Shown in pieces: positions 11,113 through 21,620 of a stretch of DNA of 64,000 nt. Position numbers and translations under genes: made by a program. The notes under the pieces were generated by a model, which was given only the letters and a program-made list of their open reading frames with translations, was not told the origin of the DNA and searched no databases. How positions within the stretch are numbered: the stretch's first letter is position 1; every line of letters starts with the position of its first letter. This stretch comes from Cephalopachus bancanus. Taxonomy: Eukaryota > Chordata > Mammalia > Primates > Tarsiidae. The DNA is taken from positions 13,911,501 through 13,975,500 of the forward strand of contig JAPVLO010000001.1 in NCBI GenBank assembly GCA_027257055.1. The letters run 5' to 3'.

Positions 11113-11303
11113 CCTAGCACTCATAGACTTGGTATGCTAACAGGGACACCGACCCTCCTCCCATCTCCCCATGGCTGGGGTCCACCTCCTGTCTCTCTCC
11201 CACTCGGTCTCAGTCACAGATGACACATAGGCATTCATCCTCACCCACGTGGCTTGTCTGACCCCGATTGGAATAGAGAGAAGCAGTTTCCGTGGTGGTT
11301 TTG

Positions 11304-11590
11304 TTTTTTTTTTTGAGTTAAAGTCTCACTTTGTCACCCAGACTGGAGTGCAGTGGCCACTCTCAGCCACCGCAACTCGACCTGCTGGCCTCCGGCGATC
11401 CTTCCACCTCAGCCTTCCAAGTAGCCGGAACTACAGGCGTGCGCTACCACGCCTGGCTCATTTTTTGATTTATTGTAGCGATGAGGTCTCGCTAAGTTGC
11501 CCAGGCGGGTCTCGAACCTGTGGACTCAGGCAATCCACTCACCTCGGCCTCCCAAAGCGCGGGATTACAGGTTGAGCCACCGAACCTGGC
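11304..11590 (-). mobile_element. Alu (first of a stacked pair)
   Basis: Antisense dimeric Alu with an 11-T tail, flanked by TTCCGTGGTGGTTTT (11288-11302 and 11591-11605). The same flank occurs a third time after the next Alu. Confidence 0.95.
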
Positions 11591-11605
11591 TTCCGTGGTG
11601 GTTTT

Positions 11606-13025
11606 TTTTTTTTTGAGTCAGAGTCTCTCTCTGTCGCCCAGACTGGAGTGCAGGGGCCGCTCCCGGCCACCGCAGCCTCTGCCTGCTGGGCTCCGGCGAT
11701 CCTTCCACTCAACCTTCCGAGTAGCCGGAACTACAGGCGCGCGCCACCACGCCCGGCTGATTTTTTTGATTTATTGTGGAGATGAGTGTTGGGAGCCAGC
11801 CTTGGAGGCCCGCCTGATGACAAAGTCCAGGAGAGCTGAGGACCCACGGCCGCAAAGCGAGTCCGGGCAGCTGAGGCCCTTCTGTCTTCCGTCTTTGCTG
11901 TTGATACAGCTGAAGAAATTCTGTGCAGTCGTGGAAAAAAAAAGATGACATGTTTATGCGAAGAATCACAGCTAACCTGGAGATGTCATGGTTCATTTTT
12001 CCATTTTCCCACTATGCCACTTGACCTTTTCTAACAAGGGTTAAACTCTAAAACACATCAAAAATACTTTCTTTCACTTAATTATAAGTTACTAGATACT
12101 GCTTAAGTAATAAGTGATATAAATGTATTCACTCCTTATTTAATTTAAGATTATACAATATAGTGTTAAGACTTAAGGTTCTTTAAAAACACAAGTTTAT
12201 AATAAGTTTATTATGAGCTCATTACAAGTCCTAAGACTTATCTAAAAGTTATATAAATAATTTATTACACTGTTTTCACTGACATAAAATAAGGATTATC
12301 CTTAAAGTTTTTACTTAATTCAATAGTTAAAACTCTAAGTTAACATTTATAAAATGGGTTTTCACTAAACTCATAATACATTAATCAGACACTTTTATAA
12401 CAACTTAACTAAAGACAAAAAACAACCCTGGGGGCCTAAAAAACATTACTAAAACTTCTTTTGAGTTTTCTTTAAAAACAAACACTACAAAATAAAAAAA
12501 AGTAACAAAGACACCTAGACAACAAAGACAATTACAAAACTCTAAAAGACATAAAGCCCCCCCACAAAAAAAACTACTACTAAACTTTCTGGAGACAGTT
12601 CAAGGACTGTAATTCGGGACTTTGGACTAAAGCTATCATCTTTGGCCTTATGAATAAGACTCACTGTCCGAATGTTTACAGGGTTCTTGGCTTGTTTATT
12701 GCTAAGACCACTAGATGGTGGTAACTTGTGGAGCATATGTACGTGAAGGAATTTTCTTTGTCTTGCCCCTTTACGCATGGTATAAAAGCTCTGTGTTAAC
12801 TGACATTAAATTGTCATCTGTTCAGGAAACAGATGTCCAAATATAATGTTTTCATCTTTCGCCTATCCGTCTCTCCTTCAGGAAATCTCACCACCTTGCG
12901 GGGCGGGACCCCACAGGTGAGGTCTTGCCAAGTTGTCCAGGAGGGTCTCAAACCCGTGGGCTCAGGCAATCCACTCACCTCAGCCTCCCAAGCGCGGGAT
13001 TGCAGGCTGAGCCACCGAGCCTGGC
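11606..13025 (-). mobile_element. Alu (second of the pair), split by a solo LTR
   Basis: The Alu lies in two pieces, 11606-11786 and 12916-13025, interrupted by an LTR at 11787-12915. The two pieces join in register at 'GTGGAGATGAG|GTCTTGCCAAG'. It is flanked by TTCCGTGGTGGTTTT (11591-11605 and 13026-13040). Confidence 0.95.
11787..12915 (+). mobile_element. Solo LTR, class II (ERVK/IAP-like)
   Basis: 1,129 bp, TGTTGGGAGCCAG...GGGACCCCACA, with 6-bp flanks GATGAG (11781-11786) / GGTGAG (12916-12921), one mismatch. The 'TGTTGGGAG' start, CA end and 6-bp duplication are typical of class II endogenous retroviruses. It has a TATA box TATAAAAG (12781-12788) and a possible polyadenylation signal ATTAAA (12805-12810). 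The middle (about 12040-12540) is very AT-rich. No internal gag/pol sequence lies beside it, so it is a solo LTR left by recombination. It is younger than the Alu it interrupts. An LTR with a related start is at 51609. Confidence 0.85.
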
Positions 13026-13041
13026 TTCCGTGGTGGTTTTG

Positions 13042-13739
13042 ATAAGACACTCCAGATTCTCTCCCGCAGGTCTTCGGGAAGGCCCCAGAAAGCCAGGGAA
13101 CCAGTGCTCCTTTGTGAAGGCAGCTGTTCTTGTGACCCTTTACAGCCCCACATCAGAGACAGACAGGTGGTCTCAAAATCTTACCGGCACAACTCAGTGT
13201 TGTGAGTTCCAGGCTCCCAGCACTGACAAGCCCGGACGTCAGCCCTGCAGAGGGACTGCCTCGGAGGTTGCCCGACCGCCACAAGCACCGTGCACGATTA
13301 ACCGTTGATTCAAAACCACCCTCGTAACATTCACCTCCCCAGGGAGATGAGCCATGCCCAAGCCTGACGTCTCCAAACGGGCCCAACTGTGCACAGTTCT
13401 ACAGCAAAACAGAAGCGATGGCTGCGGCTTTAAGGAGAAATTAGATGGCGAGCTTAAACGGTGTGGTCTGGAAGTACGGACAGGCCTTTGGACGTTATGA
13501 AGCCCCATAGCTCGGTATTCACGGAAGACAAACGCGAAGCAGGGAGTTGGCGACTTAATCTGTGAGCTGGAGAGTCGCCACAGCCCGAGGGCAGGGCGTG
13601 AGAGAAGGCGAGGGCCTGGACAGTCCTGGGCTCTTCCTCCAGGTCATGCTTTGACCTTCATTTCTTATCACGAGGTAGTTGCAAAACTCTTCAATTAAAA
13701 GGCATGCTCATGTGGTAGATATTCCAGACACAAACTGAT

Positions 13740-13740
<1 letters not shown>
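13042..13740. other. Anonymous sequence with scattered CpGs
   Basis: No repeat recognised and only short open frames on both strands. A (TG)n tract follows at once. Confidence 0.35.

Positions 13741-13742
<2 letters not shown>

Positions 13743-13780
<38 letters not shown>
13743..13780. repeat. TG microsatellite
   Basis: Nineteen uninterrupted TG units. Confidence 0.98.
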
Positions 13781-13781
<1 letters not shown>

Positions 13782-13811
13782 CCTCCTTTTCTAATTTTTG
13801 AATGGAAAAAA

Positions 13812-13905
13812 TGGAGGCATGATCATGGCTCACCCACCTCCACCTCCCAGGCTCCAGCGATCCTTCCGTCTCAGCCTCCTTGAGTAGCTGGTACTACAGG
13901 CGGGA
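13812..13905 (-). mobile_element. Alu monomer fragment
   Basis: 'ATGATCATGGCTCACCCACC', 'AGGCTCCAGCGATCCTTCC' and 'GAGTAGCTGGTACTACAGGC': part of one Alu arm in antisense, truncated at both ends. Confidence 0.8.
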
Positions 13906-13983
13906 GCCTCCTTTGCAAACACGAGTAGGTTACATTCTGGGTACCATTCCACAATTGCCTTTTCCTCTTTTAACAATGTATCT

Positions 13984-14275
13984 GGCCGGGCTCGGTGGCT
14001 CAGCCTGTCATCCCGGGCCTTTGGGAGGCTGAGGTGAGTGGATTGCCTGAGCCCGCGGGTTCGAGGCCCGCCTGGGCAGCGAGACCTCATCTCTACAGTC
14101 AATCAAAAAATCAGCCGGGCGTGGTAGCACATGCCTGTAATTCCGGCTACTTGGAAGGCTGAGGCGGAAGGATCGCTTGGAGCCCAGCAGGTTGAGGCTG
14201 CGGTGGCCGGATGCGGCCACTGCACTCCAGTCTAGGCGACAGAGTGAGACTCCAACTAAAAAAAAAAAAAAAAAA
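13984..14275 (+). mobile_element. Alu, lineage type
   Basis: Full dimer starting GGCCGGGCTCGGTGGCTCAG with an A tail at 14258-14275. Flanks AATGTATCT (13975-13983) and AAAGTATCT (14273-14281) are a probable duplication. Confidence 0.95.
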
Positions 14276-14540
14276 GTATCTTGTTTAACATACAGACTAG
14301 TATGCTTTGTAAGTATTATGTTAATGCTTATTGCATATAGAGCATAACTTATTTAACCCTTGCTCTGTTCGTAGACTTTTACTGTCATTTTCAATTTTTA
14401 TAGAATCCGTGCCTAATCTTTGCACGCTAGCATAAGTGTATTCACAGAAATATTTCCTGGAAATGAAATAAATTCCTTAAAAAAGGAATAACTAGACACA
14501 AGACAAGTTTATTTTTTAAACTGACTGAAGTTTAAATAAA

Positions 14541-14700
14541 CCAGGAGTTCCCAGACTTCAAGAGGCCTGGAAACCACCTGGAGGGCTGTTAAAACACGTA
14601 TTGCAGAGTCACTAGTCTGGATTGCAGCCCTAGGACTGGCCACTATAGCAAGATCCCAGGTGACAGTGATATTGCTGGTCCAAGAGCCACACTTTGAAAA
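14541..14700 (+). mobile_element. MER5A-like hAT miniature element
   Basis: 'AGGAGTTCCCAGACTT', 'AAACCACCTGGAGGGCTGTTAAAA', 'AAGATCCCAGGTGACAGTGATATTGCTGGTCC' and 'CACACTTTGAAAA' (parts) follow the MER5A order. The ends are eroded. Confidence 0.7.
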
Positions 14701-15360
14701 TTCCTGGACTGAGCCATGCATGTGCTCTGGGGAGGAGGGTGGAAACATCTGACCAACATCCGGGGAGCCAAAGTAAATGTCTTCTTTTCCCAAACACACT
14801 GGAGCCATGACTGTGGGAGCCCACCCCTCAGGCTTCTCTGCCCTGGCGTGGACAGGGGGAAGATTGGTCCCTCAAGGTGAGGGGAAGGGGGAGACACACC
14901 CAGCCCACCACCCTCACTGCACTGGGCCGAGTTCGCAAGCTGCTAAGACCCCCAGCTGAACCTACTCCTTCCTGAGGGCAGCCCCAGTACCCCATTTCCA
15001 AACAAGGCACCATGGTGTTCCAGCGCGTCCTCTGAGGGTCTTTTCTTTTGCCTTTTTACTAGCACCCCAAACATGACCACCACCAGCACTGCCAAACGTC
15101 TCCCATCTCCGACACGCAGCTCCCATGTTATTTTAGGAAAAACTCTCTTCCCACGGGCTGGCAGGAATACTTCACATAGTGCCCTCCTTAATGCTATCTT
15201 GAACAATATCTCAGCCTGCCAACATACGACATTACACTCCACCATGAACTAGTGTGTTTGCAATTCTCAGACGTCATGGTTTAAACCACAGGACAGGAGC
15301 CTGTGGCTTGGGAAGGAAAGTGCCAGGTCTGTCTCCTCTCTGCAGGACACAGACTGCTCT
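14701..15360. other. Anonymous sequence
   Basis: No repeat recognised. Several overlapping open frames of 60-100 codons occur on both strands with no known motif. Confidence 0.35.
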
Positions 15361-15362
15361 GA

Positions 15363-15365
15363 CAT

Positions 15366-15400
<35 letters not shown>

Positions 15401-15677
15401 CCTTTTAACTGGGGTCTCACTCTGTTGCCCAGACTGGAGTGCAGTGGCACAAAAACAACTCACTGCACCTCAACCTCCTGGGCTCAGGCCATCCGTCTGC
15501 CTCAGCTTCCCTCAGCTGGGACTACAAACACATGCCACCCCACCTGGCTTATTTTGGGGGATTTTTTTTGTAGAGTCAGTGTCTCGCTATGTTGCCCAGA
15601 CTGGTCTGGAAATCCCGGGTCCTGCCTCAGCCTCCCAAATGGCTGAGATGACAGGCATGAGCCACCACACCTGGCCC
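15363..15677 (-). mobile_element. Alu with CT microsatellite tail
   Basis: A (CT)n tract (15363-15401) is followed by an older antisense Alu from 'GGGGTCTCACTCTGTTGCCC' to 'GCCACCACACCTGGCCC'. The microsatellite stands where the poly-T of the Alu tail would be. Confidence 0.9.
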
Positions 15678-15679
15678 GC

Positions 15680-16260
15680 ATTTGCCCTCTTGAACGTTAA
15701 CCAAGGGCAGTCAGAGGCGACTGACCTAAACTAACGCTGTACAAGAGTGGTCCAAATAGCCACTGTGGCACTTAGTCAAGAGGAACGAGTCATCAGAATT
15801 CAAGTCCTTGCTACAGCGTTCATGGACAAGCCCTGCCCCTTTTCAAGACTTAAACTTGAGGTCACTTATGCGACCTTGACTTGGTGTCTTTAGTCGGCAT
15901 CATGGCACCTCGGAGGGCGAATGCTCGACACACTTTGAAGGACTTCAGCACCGTGGCCTCATGCATTCCATGCAACAAAGATGTCTTTAACTCTCCTTTC
16001 TCCTCAGGCGTAAAACAGAACTTGAATGACTTTAGCGATGACTTACAGAGGAATAAAATCACGCCTTTGTTTCCGCCAGAGCCTCGCGCGACCGTGGGAA
16101 GGAATGCCGTTCTTGTCCCGTTTGAGTGATGCCACCTCTGAGGTTAGAAGAAGCTATGACTTTTCTGAAGAGACTTGGCTGGAAGGGGAGAGAGCTCATT
16201 TGAAACCCACGTTCCAGGCTTTTCTCTCACTCCGTTCCACTGGCTTCCTTTATTTCTGCT
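15680..16260. other. Anonymous sequence
   Basis: No repeat or recognised coding signal. Confidence 0.35.
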
Positions 16261-16264
16261 AATA

Positions 16265-16520
16265 GTGTGATAATGAATAACACGTACCGGGCATTTATCA
16301 AGTGCTTCAATGAGCCAAGCGACACAGTGAGACGTTTACCATGAATCACCTCAGCACTGAGCAGGATAGCCATTTGCGAGACAGGCCCTCTGAGCCAGTC
16401 CATCTTACAGATGGACAGAGTGAGTCAACTCACGTGCTTGATGTCACAAAGCCAGGAGGTGATGGAGCCAGAATTCAAACCCAGCCTTCTGTCCTCCAAG
16501 CCAGCGTCAGGCTCTGGAAC
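16265..16520 (-). mobile_element. MIR SINE
   Basis: 'GGGCATTTATCAAGTGCTTCAATG', 'CATCTTACAGATGGACAGAGTGAGTC', 'ATGTCACAAAGCCAGGAGGTGATGGAGCCAGAATTCAAACCCAG' (parts) is the antisense of MIR, whose tRNA-derived half lies at the right. Diverged as expected for its age. Confidence 0.75.
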
Positions 16521-16785
16521 CACGGGCTACGTGGCAAGTACTTCTCAGTTCGTTCCCAGCTTCCCTTCTTCATTCCATAATGAGGCCAGCATCGTAGAGG
16601 AGGCAGCATTAATTATTTACGTGAACGGCTCAGGTCGGGCAATGGACTAACTGCTGCTGTCACGTGGTTTGAGAATTGGTCACCTCTCCTTGCTAAACAA
16701 CAATCATAGTGAGACTTTTGCAAGCACATCACAGAAGCAGCAACATATGTTATTGTTTTTCTTCTTTTTAAAATTTATTTGTCCT

Positions 16786-17077
16786 GGCCAGGCATGGTGG
16801 CTCAGCCTGTCATCCCAGCACTTTGAGAGGCCGAGGCGAAAGGATTGCCTGAGGTTGGGGGTTCGAGACCAGCCTGGGCAACTTGGTGAGACCTCGTCTC
16901 TACAATAAATCACAAAAACTAACCAGACGTGGTGGCGTGCGTCTGTAGTTCCAGTGACTTGGAAGGCTGAGGCAGAAGGATACACAAAGTCCAGCAGGTA
17001 GAGGTTGCAGTGGCCGCGGGCGTGCCACTGCCCTCCAGCCTGGGCGACAACAGTGAGATTCCAACTCCAAAAAAAAT
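16786..17077 (+). mobile_element. Alu
   Basis: Full sense dimer from 'GGCCAGGCATGGTGGCTCAG' to 'GAGATTCCAACTCC' plus A tail. It sits directly beside the T-rich end of the antisense L1 that follows. Confidence 0.95.
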
Positions 17078-17079
17078 TA

Positions 17080-17335
17080 TCTTTCCTGTATTTCAATAGC
17101 TTTGGGGGGTACAAATAGTTTTTGGCCTGGGTTTTAAGTGCAACCACCACCCCCACCTGCGCACGTGGTATCTGACAGGTGACTTTCTGTTTCTCCACCC
17201 CTTCCCCCTCCCCCTTGCAGTCTCCAGTGCCCATGACCCCATCCTCTAAGACTTTGCAGACTCCTTAGTTCAGCTTCCGCTTATAAGTGAGAACATGTGG
17301 GGTTTAGTTTTCTGTTCCTGAGTTACTAGAAGCAA
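17080..17335 (-). mobile_element. L1 3'-UTR fragment
   Basis: 'TTTGGGGGGTACAAATAG', a C-rich middle, 'GCTTATAAGTGAGAACATG' and 'CTGTTCCTGAGTTACT' are the antisense L1PB/L1MA-type 3' UTR. Confidence 0.7.
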
Positions 17336-18229
17336 CAAGGTGTGTTAAAGGTGTCCAGGTACAGATGAGTATGTAGACACGCCGGGTTTTCTGGGCAGGG
17401 GTCACCCAAGGGATAGAGCAGGGACAGACAGGTTGGATTCACAGAGCTGCGAGCGTTCCCACAGGACATCCGTTGTCCCATGGGGGGCCAGCGGCCTCCT
17501 CCAATGCCTGATGACAGGGTGGGCCGCTCTCCATCCTGAGGTCCAGGGACAATGACAGGAGCTCCAGGAAGGCCCCGACGACTCGAGATTGTCTTTGCAT
17601 CATGAGCTCAGAGAGCCAGGGCTGAACCACTGACCACACCCCTGGAGCTGAAGACGGTGGGTGCTCCAAAGCAGAGGGCCGTAGCATGGGCCTGAGGCTG
17701 GGGTCAGCGCCCAGAGGCCCCCATGGAGAGCAGGCTGGGGCAGGAAGGGGGCGGCACTCATTGGGACCAGCTCCAAGCCAGCTCCCCCCTAGAAGGGGGC
17801 AGACTGGCCCCACACCACATTCCACCTTGGGGACCGTCATTGTTCCTCCGCCTTCCTGAAAATGCCTGGCCTCGGAGAGTCCCTGAGGTGGTAGCAACAA
17901 GCAGACCCTACAAAAGGACTCCTGTGTCTGCACAGCAGAAAATCCGACAGGGGTGAGGACTACCCCAAACAGAGCTGATGGTCAGGCCCGGAAATGTGCT
18001 CAGGACCTGGAAAGACTGGTGAGCAGCCCTGCCTGATGCCTGCTTGCTTTCATTTACAAGGGGAAGACAAAAGACAAAAAAACAAAAAAAAAACCTGGAA
18101 TTATCTCTTCACCTTTTAGAGGGCAGGCCCCTTGGAACGCAGGTGTCCCCCACTAGGTCAGTGTCCCAGGAACCCATCGGCCTCCATGGACCAGCCAGTG
18201 TTATCGGAAGAGGCTGCGGTCAGCTTTAA
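17336..18229. other. Anonymous GC-richer sequence
   Basis: A 164-codon minus-strand frame (17933-17439) and shorter overlapping frames occur without a recognised motif or conserved-looking composition. I do not call a gene. Confidence 0.35.
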
Positions 18230-18595
18230 TGAATTTTCTTTTGCAGATTCTTTCAGCGTGTTTGCCCATTTCATGATGGGTAATTTACAAGCGCACCTGC
18301 CCAAACCACACTGAGTGTCCGGCAGTTTTGACCAAAAACGGCATGACCCCCGTGCCCCACCCTCCCTATTCACCCAATCTCACCCCAAGTGACTTTTTTG
18401 TGTGTATTTACTGGGATGAAAAAAGGAGGTAAACATTGTGCAATTGTGGAAGAGGTGAAACCAAAAAACGGCAGAAGCACTGAAAGGCATCCAAATCGAC
18501 GAGTTCAAAAAACTGTTTTGAACAGTGGGAAAAGCAACTCGATAGATGTATTGTATCAAACGGAGAGTACTCTGAAGGTGACTGAAGCTTAAACA
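18230..18595 (+). pseudogene. Mariner transposase C-terminal remnant, second family
   Basis: Read across frameshifts it shows a degraded 'GMTPVPHPPYSPNLTP'-like segment with the 'SDFF' that carries the last catalytic Asp. A GKxxAxVEEVK-like segment follows, and then the C-terminal block 'KNCFEQWEKQLDRCIVSNGE' in one frame (about 18506-18565). This differs from the long-arm mariner family elsewhere in the window, whose C-terminus reads 'ALMAIPEK...CFD'. Neither terminal repeat is visible. Confidence 0.75.
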
Positions 18596-18614
18596 GGTAA
18601 GAATAAATGTACAG

Positions 18615-18914
18615 AGTCAGGCACAGTGGCTCATGCCTGTAATCCCAGCACTTTGGGAGGCCGAGGCCAGAGGATAGCCTGAGCCCAGGGGTTTGGGATC
18701 AGCCTGGGCAACTTGGCAAGACTTTGTGTCCACAATAAAAAATTTTTAAAAGTAACCAGGCATGGTGGCATGTGCCTGTAGTTCCAGCTACTTGGAAGGC
18801 TGAGGCAGAAGGATCGCCTGAGCTCAGCAGGTCGAGGCGGAGGTGGCCGTGAGTGTGCCACTGCACTCCAGCCTGGGTGACAGAGTGAGACTCCGACCCA
18901 AAAATAAGGAAATG
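18615..18914 (+). mobile_element. Alu
   Basis: Full dimer with a short A-rich tail. Flanks AATGTACAG (18606-18614) and AATGCACAG (18915-18923) form a 9-bp duplication with one mismatch. Confidence 0.95.
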
Positions 18915-19054
18915 AATGCACAGTTTTTGGTAAATAAATTCTGGAGCTTTGGGGGCTACCCCCTTGTATGTCATTTATCACAATAATAATAATCAATAAT
19001 AATCTTCAATCACACATAATCTCTAGATCTCAAATCTTGTATGGATCTTCCAAA

Positions 19055-19462
19055 GAGATTATCACATCCTAAATCGGGCACCCATGGATGTGGCCTTCCT
19101 TGAAGACAGGACTTTGCAGATGTAATCAAGCTAAAATGAAATCATGCTGGATGACTTGGGATCCTATTCTGGTGACCGGGATCCATACAAGAGGAGGGGC
19201 ATTTGGGCAGAGACAGAGAGACAGCGCTATGTGTGATGGAAGCAGAGCTTGGAGTGAGGCGACTGGAGCCAAGGAATGCCAAGAACGGTGGCGACCACCC
19301 AAAGCTGAAAGAGGCAGAACCCCCAGAGGGGGCAAGACCCCGCAGAAACCTTGATTGTGGATGTCTGGCCTCAGAACTGTGAGAAAACAAACTTCTCTTG
19401 TTTCAAGCCACCCCAGTTGTGGCAATCTGTAACCGCAGCCCTAAAGCATGAGATAGTAATTA
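19055..19462 (+). mobile_element. MLT1-like LTR
   Basis: 'ACTTTGCAGATGTAATCAAGC', 'AATGAAATCATGCTGG', 'ACCTTGATTGTGGATGTCTGGCCTC' and 'AGAACTGTGAGAAAACAAAC' with 'TTCAAGCCACCC' match the second half of MLT1-type LTRs. Diverged. Confidence 0.6.
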
Positions 19463-20224
19463 CTACAGCCTATGTTTTCTGAAGGACAGAGAGGCTCAGG
19501 ACACTGTCCTTCTACAAGGTGGCGGCATGGCGGGGACTGGGTTCTTGAAATAACAGGTTCTCATTCCTCCCAACACGACTGGGAAGTGCCCTCAGATACA
19601 TAAAGGGTGTCCCCTGGTGTTGCATCACCAGGGCTCCCTGTGGCCCTGCGCTCAGGGGTCACTTTGTTGCAGGACCGGCCACTCTCCAAGAAGCAGCTGT
19701 AAGAACCTGGATCCAAGAGGCCCCTGGGTGGCTGGGCCCAGGGTCAGGTGCTTGGGGCGGTCGCGTGTGGTGCCAAGTGCCCAAGGGAGTGGTTGGCCTT
19801 TCAGTCCTCTCACTCCCTGTGGACGCTGGCGAGTCACCAAAGAGGGACTATCTCTGTGAGCATCGGGGGCGCAGCCAGTGAGAGAGGGTGGGGGGTGCTA
19901 GGCCCTGATGTAGACACAGTGAGCACAGGACAGGTGGCTACTGTCAGCACCCTGACACTGTGGCAAGCTGAGCCCTCTGGTGCAGGGATTACTGGAAGCA
20001 AAATATACTCCCCAGTCATCCAGTTGCATTGGAGAGTCACAGTGTCCTGCCAGCAAATGGCAAGGCATGGCCACCCATGGCTACCACACCCATAAGACTC
20101 TGGGCCTTTGGGCCCAGGAGAGCAGGACACAAGGGAGACACTGGCACAAGGGAGAATGTGAGCCCATGACAGTGCGTGTGCCTGACAGAGCACGCTTGGG
20201 TTCCCATGTGAGTGGTGAGCAAGC
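19463..20224. other. Anonymous sequence
   Basis: No repeat recognised. The 273-codon minus-strand frame ending here starts in the GT-rich tract that follows and is a composition artefact. Confidence 0.35.
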
Positions 20225-21620
20225 GTAACAGAGTGTGAAGGTGTGTAGGTGGGTGTGAGTATGCCTACATGTGCACCTGAGAGTGTGTGTGCGACGGCAC
20301 GTGTTAGGTATGCTGACATGCATGTGAGTTGTGCGAGTGTGCATGTGAAAGAGAACGTGTGACTACGTGTGTTCGATTTGTGAGGGTGTGCACATGAGCA
20401 TGTGCATTTGAGAGTGTGAATGCGCATGGGTATCTCTGATAGTGTGTGAACGTGAGTGTGTGCATGTGTGACTGTGAATGTGCATTTGAAAGTGTGCATT
20501 TGTGTTATAGAGTGCATGTGCATGTGACAGTTTGAGAGTGTGCATGTGACCGTGTGAGTGTGTGTGCATGTGTGAGTGTGTACAAGTGGTAGTACACGAA
20601 TGTGTATGTGTGCGCCAGAGGGTGTGGATGGACATTGATGTGTATGTATATTCATGTGTGAGACTGCTGCTGCAAAAGTTAGGGAATGAGGCTGTGCGTG
20701 GGCGTATCAGTGTGCCTGTATGCATGACAAAGTGTAAGAGTGTGAATGTATGCATGACAGAGTGTGAGTGTGTGCATGTATGAGAGTGTATGTGTTAGCA
20801 CATGAATGTGCATGTGTGTTACAGAGTATGAGAGTGTGTGAGCGTGCATGTGACAGAGTGTGGGTGTGAGAGGGCATGTGTGCATGTGTGAGTGTGCATA
20901 TGACACATAAGAGTGTGTTACTTTGTGAATGTAAGTGTGTGGATGTGAATGTGTGTACACATGAGTGCATGTATATGACTGTGCACGCTGTGTGTGAGTG
21001 CACGCTGGTGCACATGTGTGTGAGTATGGATGCGCGTCACAGAGTATAGGAGTGTGTGCACATGCATGTGGCAAAGTGTGTGTGACAGTGCGTGTGCATG
21101 TATGTGTGTGTGCCTATGACAGAGTATGCATGTGAGTGTGTGTTATTTGTGCAAGTGAGTGTGTACACATGAGTATGTGGCTACGTGTGTGATGTGGGTT
21201 AATGAGTGCACCTGTATGTATATGTGTGTATGACTGCATGTGGCATGTGTGGTGTCCCCTAAGTGCCCTTGTGTGCCCGTGTGTGTGTGTGTGATTATGT
21301 GGAGTGGGTGTGAGTACACCCGTGTGCACATGTGTGTGTGTGTGACTGTGTATGGTGGGTGTGTGAGTGCACCTGTGTGCATGTGTGTGGGTGTGATTAT
21401 GTGTGCATTTCTGTGTGAGTGCGTGTGCCTGTGTGCATGTGCATATAAGTGTGTGTGACTCTGTGTGTGACTGTGTGTGCATTTGTGAGTGTGCATGTGT
21501 GAGTGCATGTGACTCTGTGTGAGTGTGGATGTGCAGATGAGTGCATCCAGGCGCACATGTGTGTGAGTATGTGGCGTGAGTGCAGATGTGCGAGTGAGCA
21601 TACTGAGTGCGAATGCATGT
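20225..21620. repeat. 1.4-kb GT-rich degenerate tandem tract
   Basis: The + strand is built almost wholly from words such as GTGTGTGAG, GTGCATGTG, ATGTGTGAG and GACAGAGTGTG, with no single clean period. The minus strand therefore stays open in several frames, giving long His/Thr-rich frames (up to 193 codons) that I do not count as genes. Alternating purine-pyrimidine content gives Z-DNA-forming potential. Confidence 0.9.

Noticed and set aside
11520..11948. 142-codon frame
   Set aside because: It spans two Alus and the start of a solo LTR.
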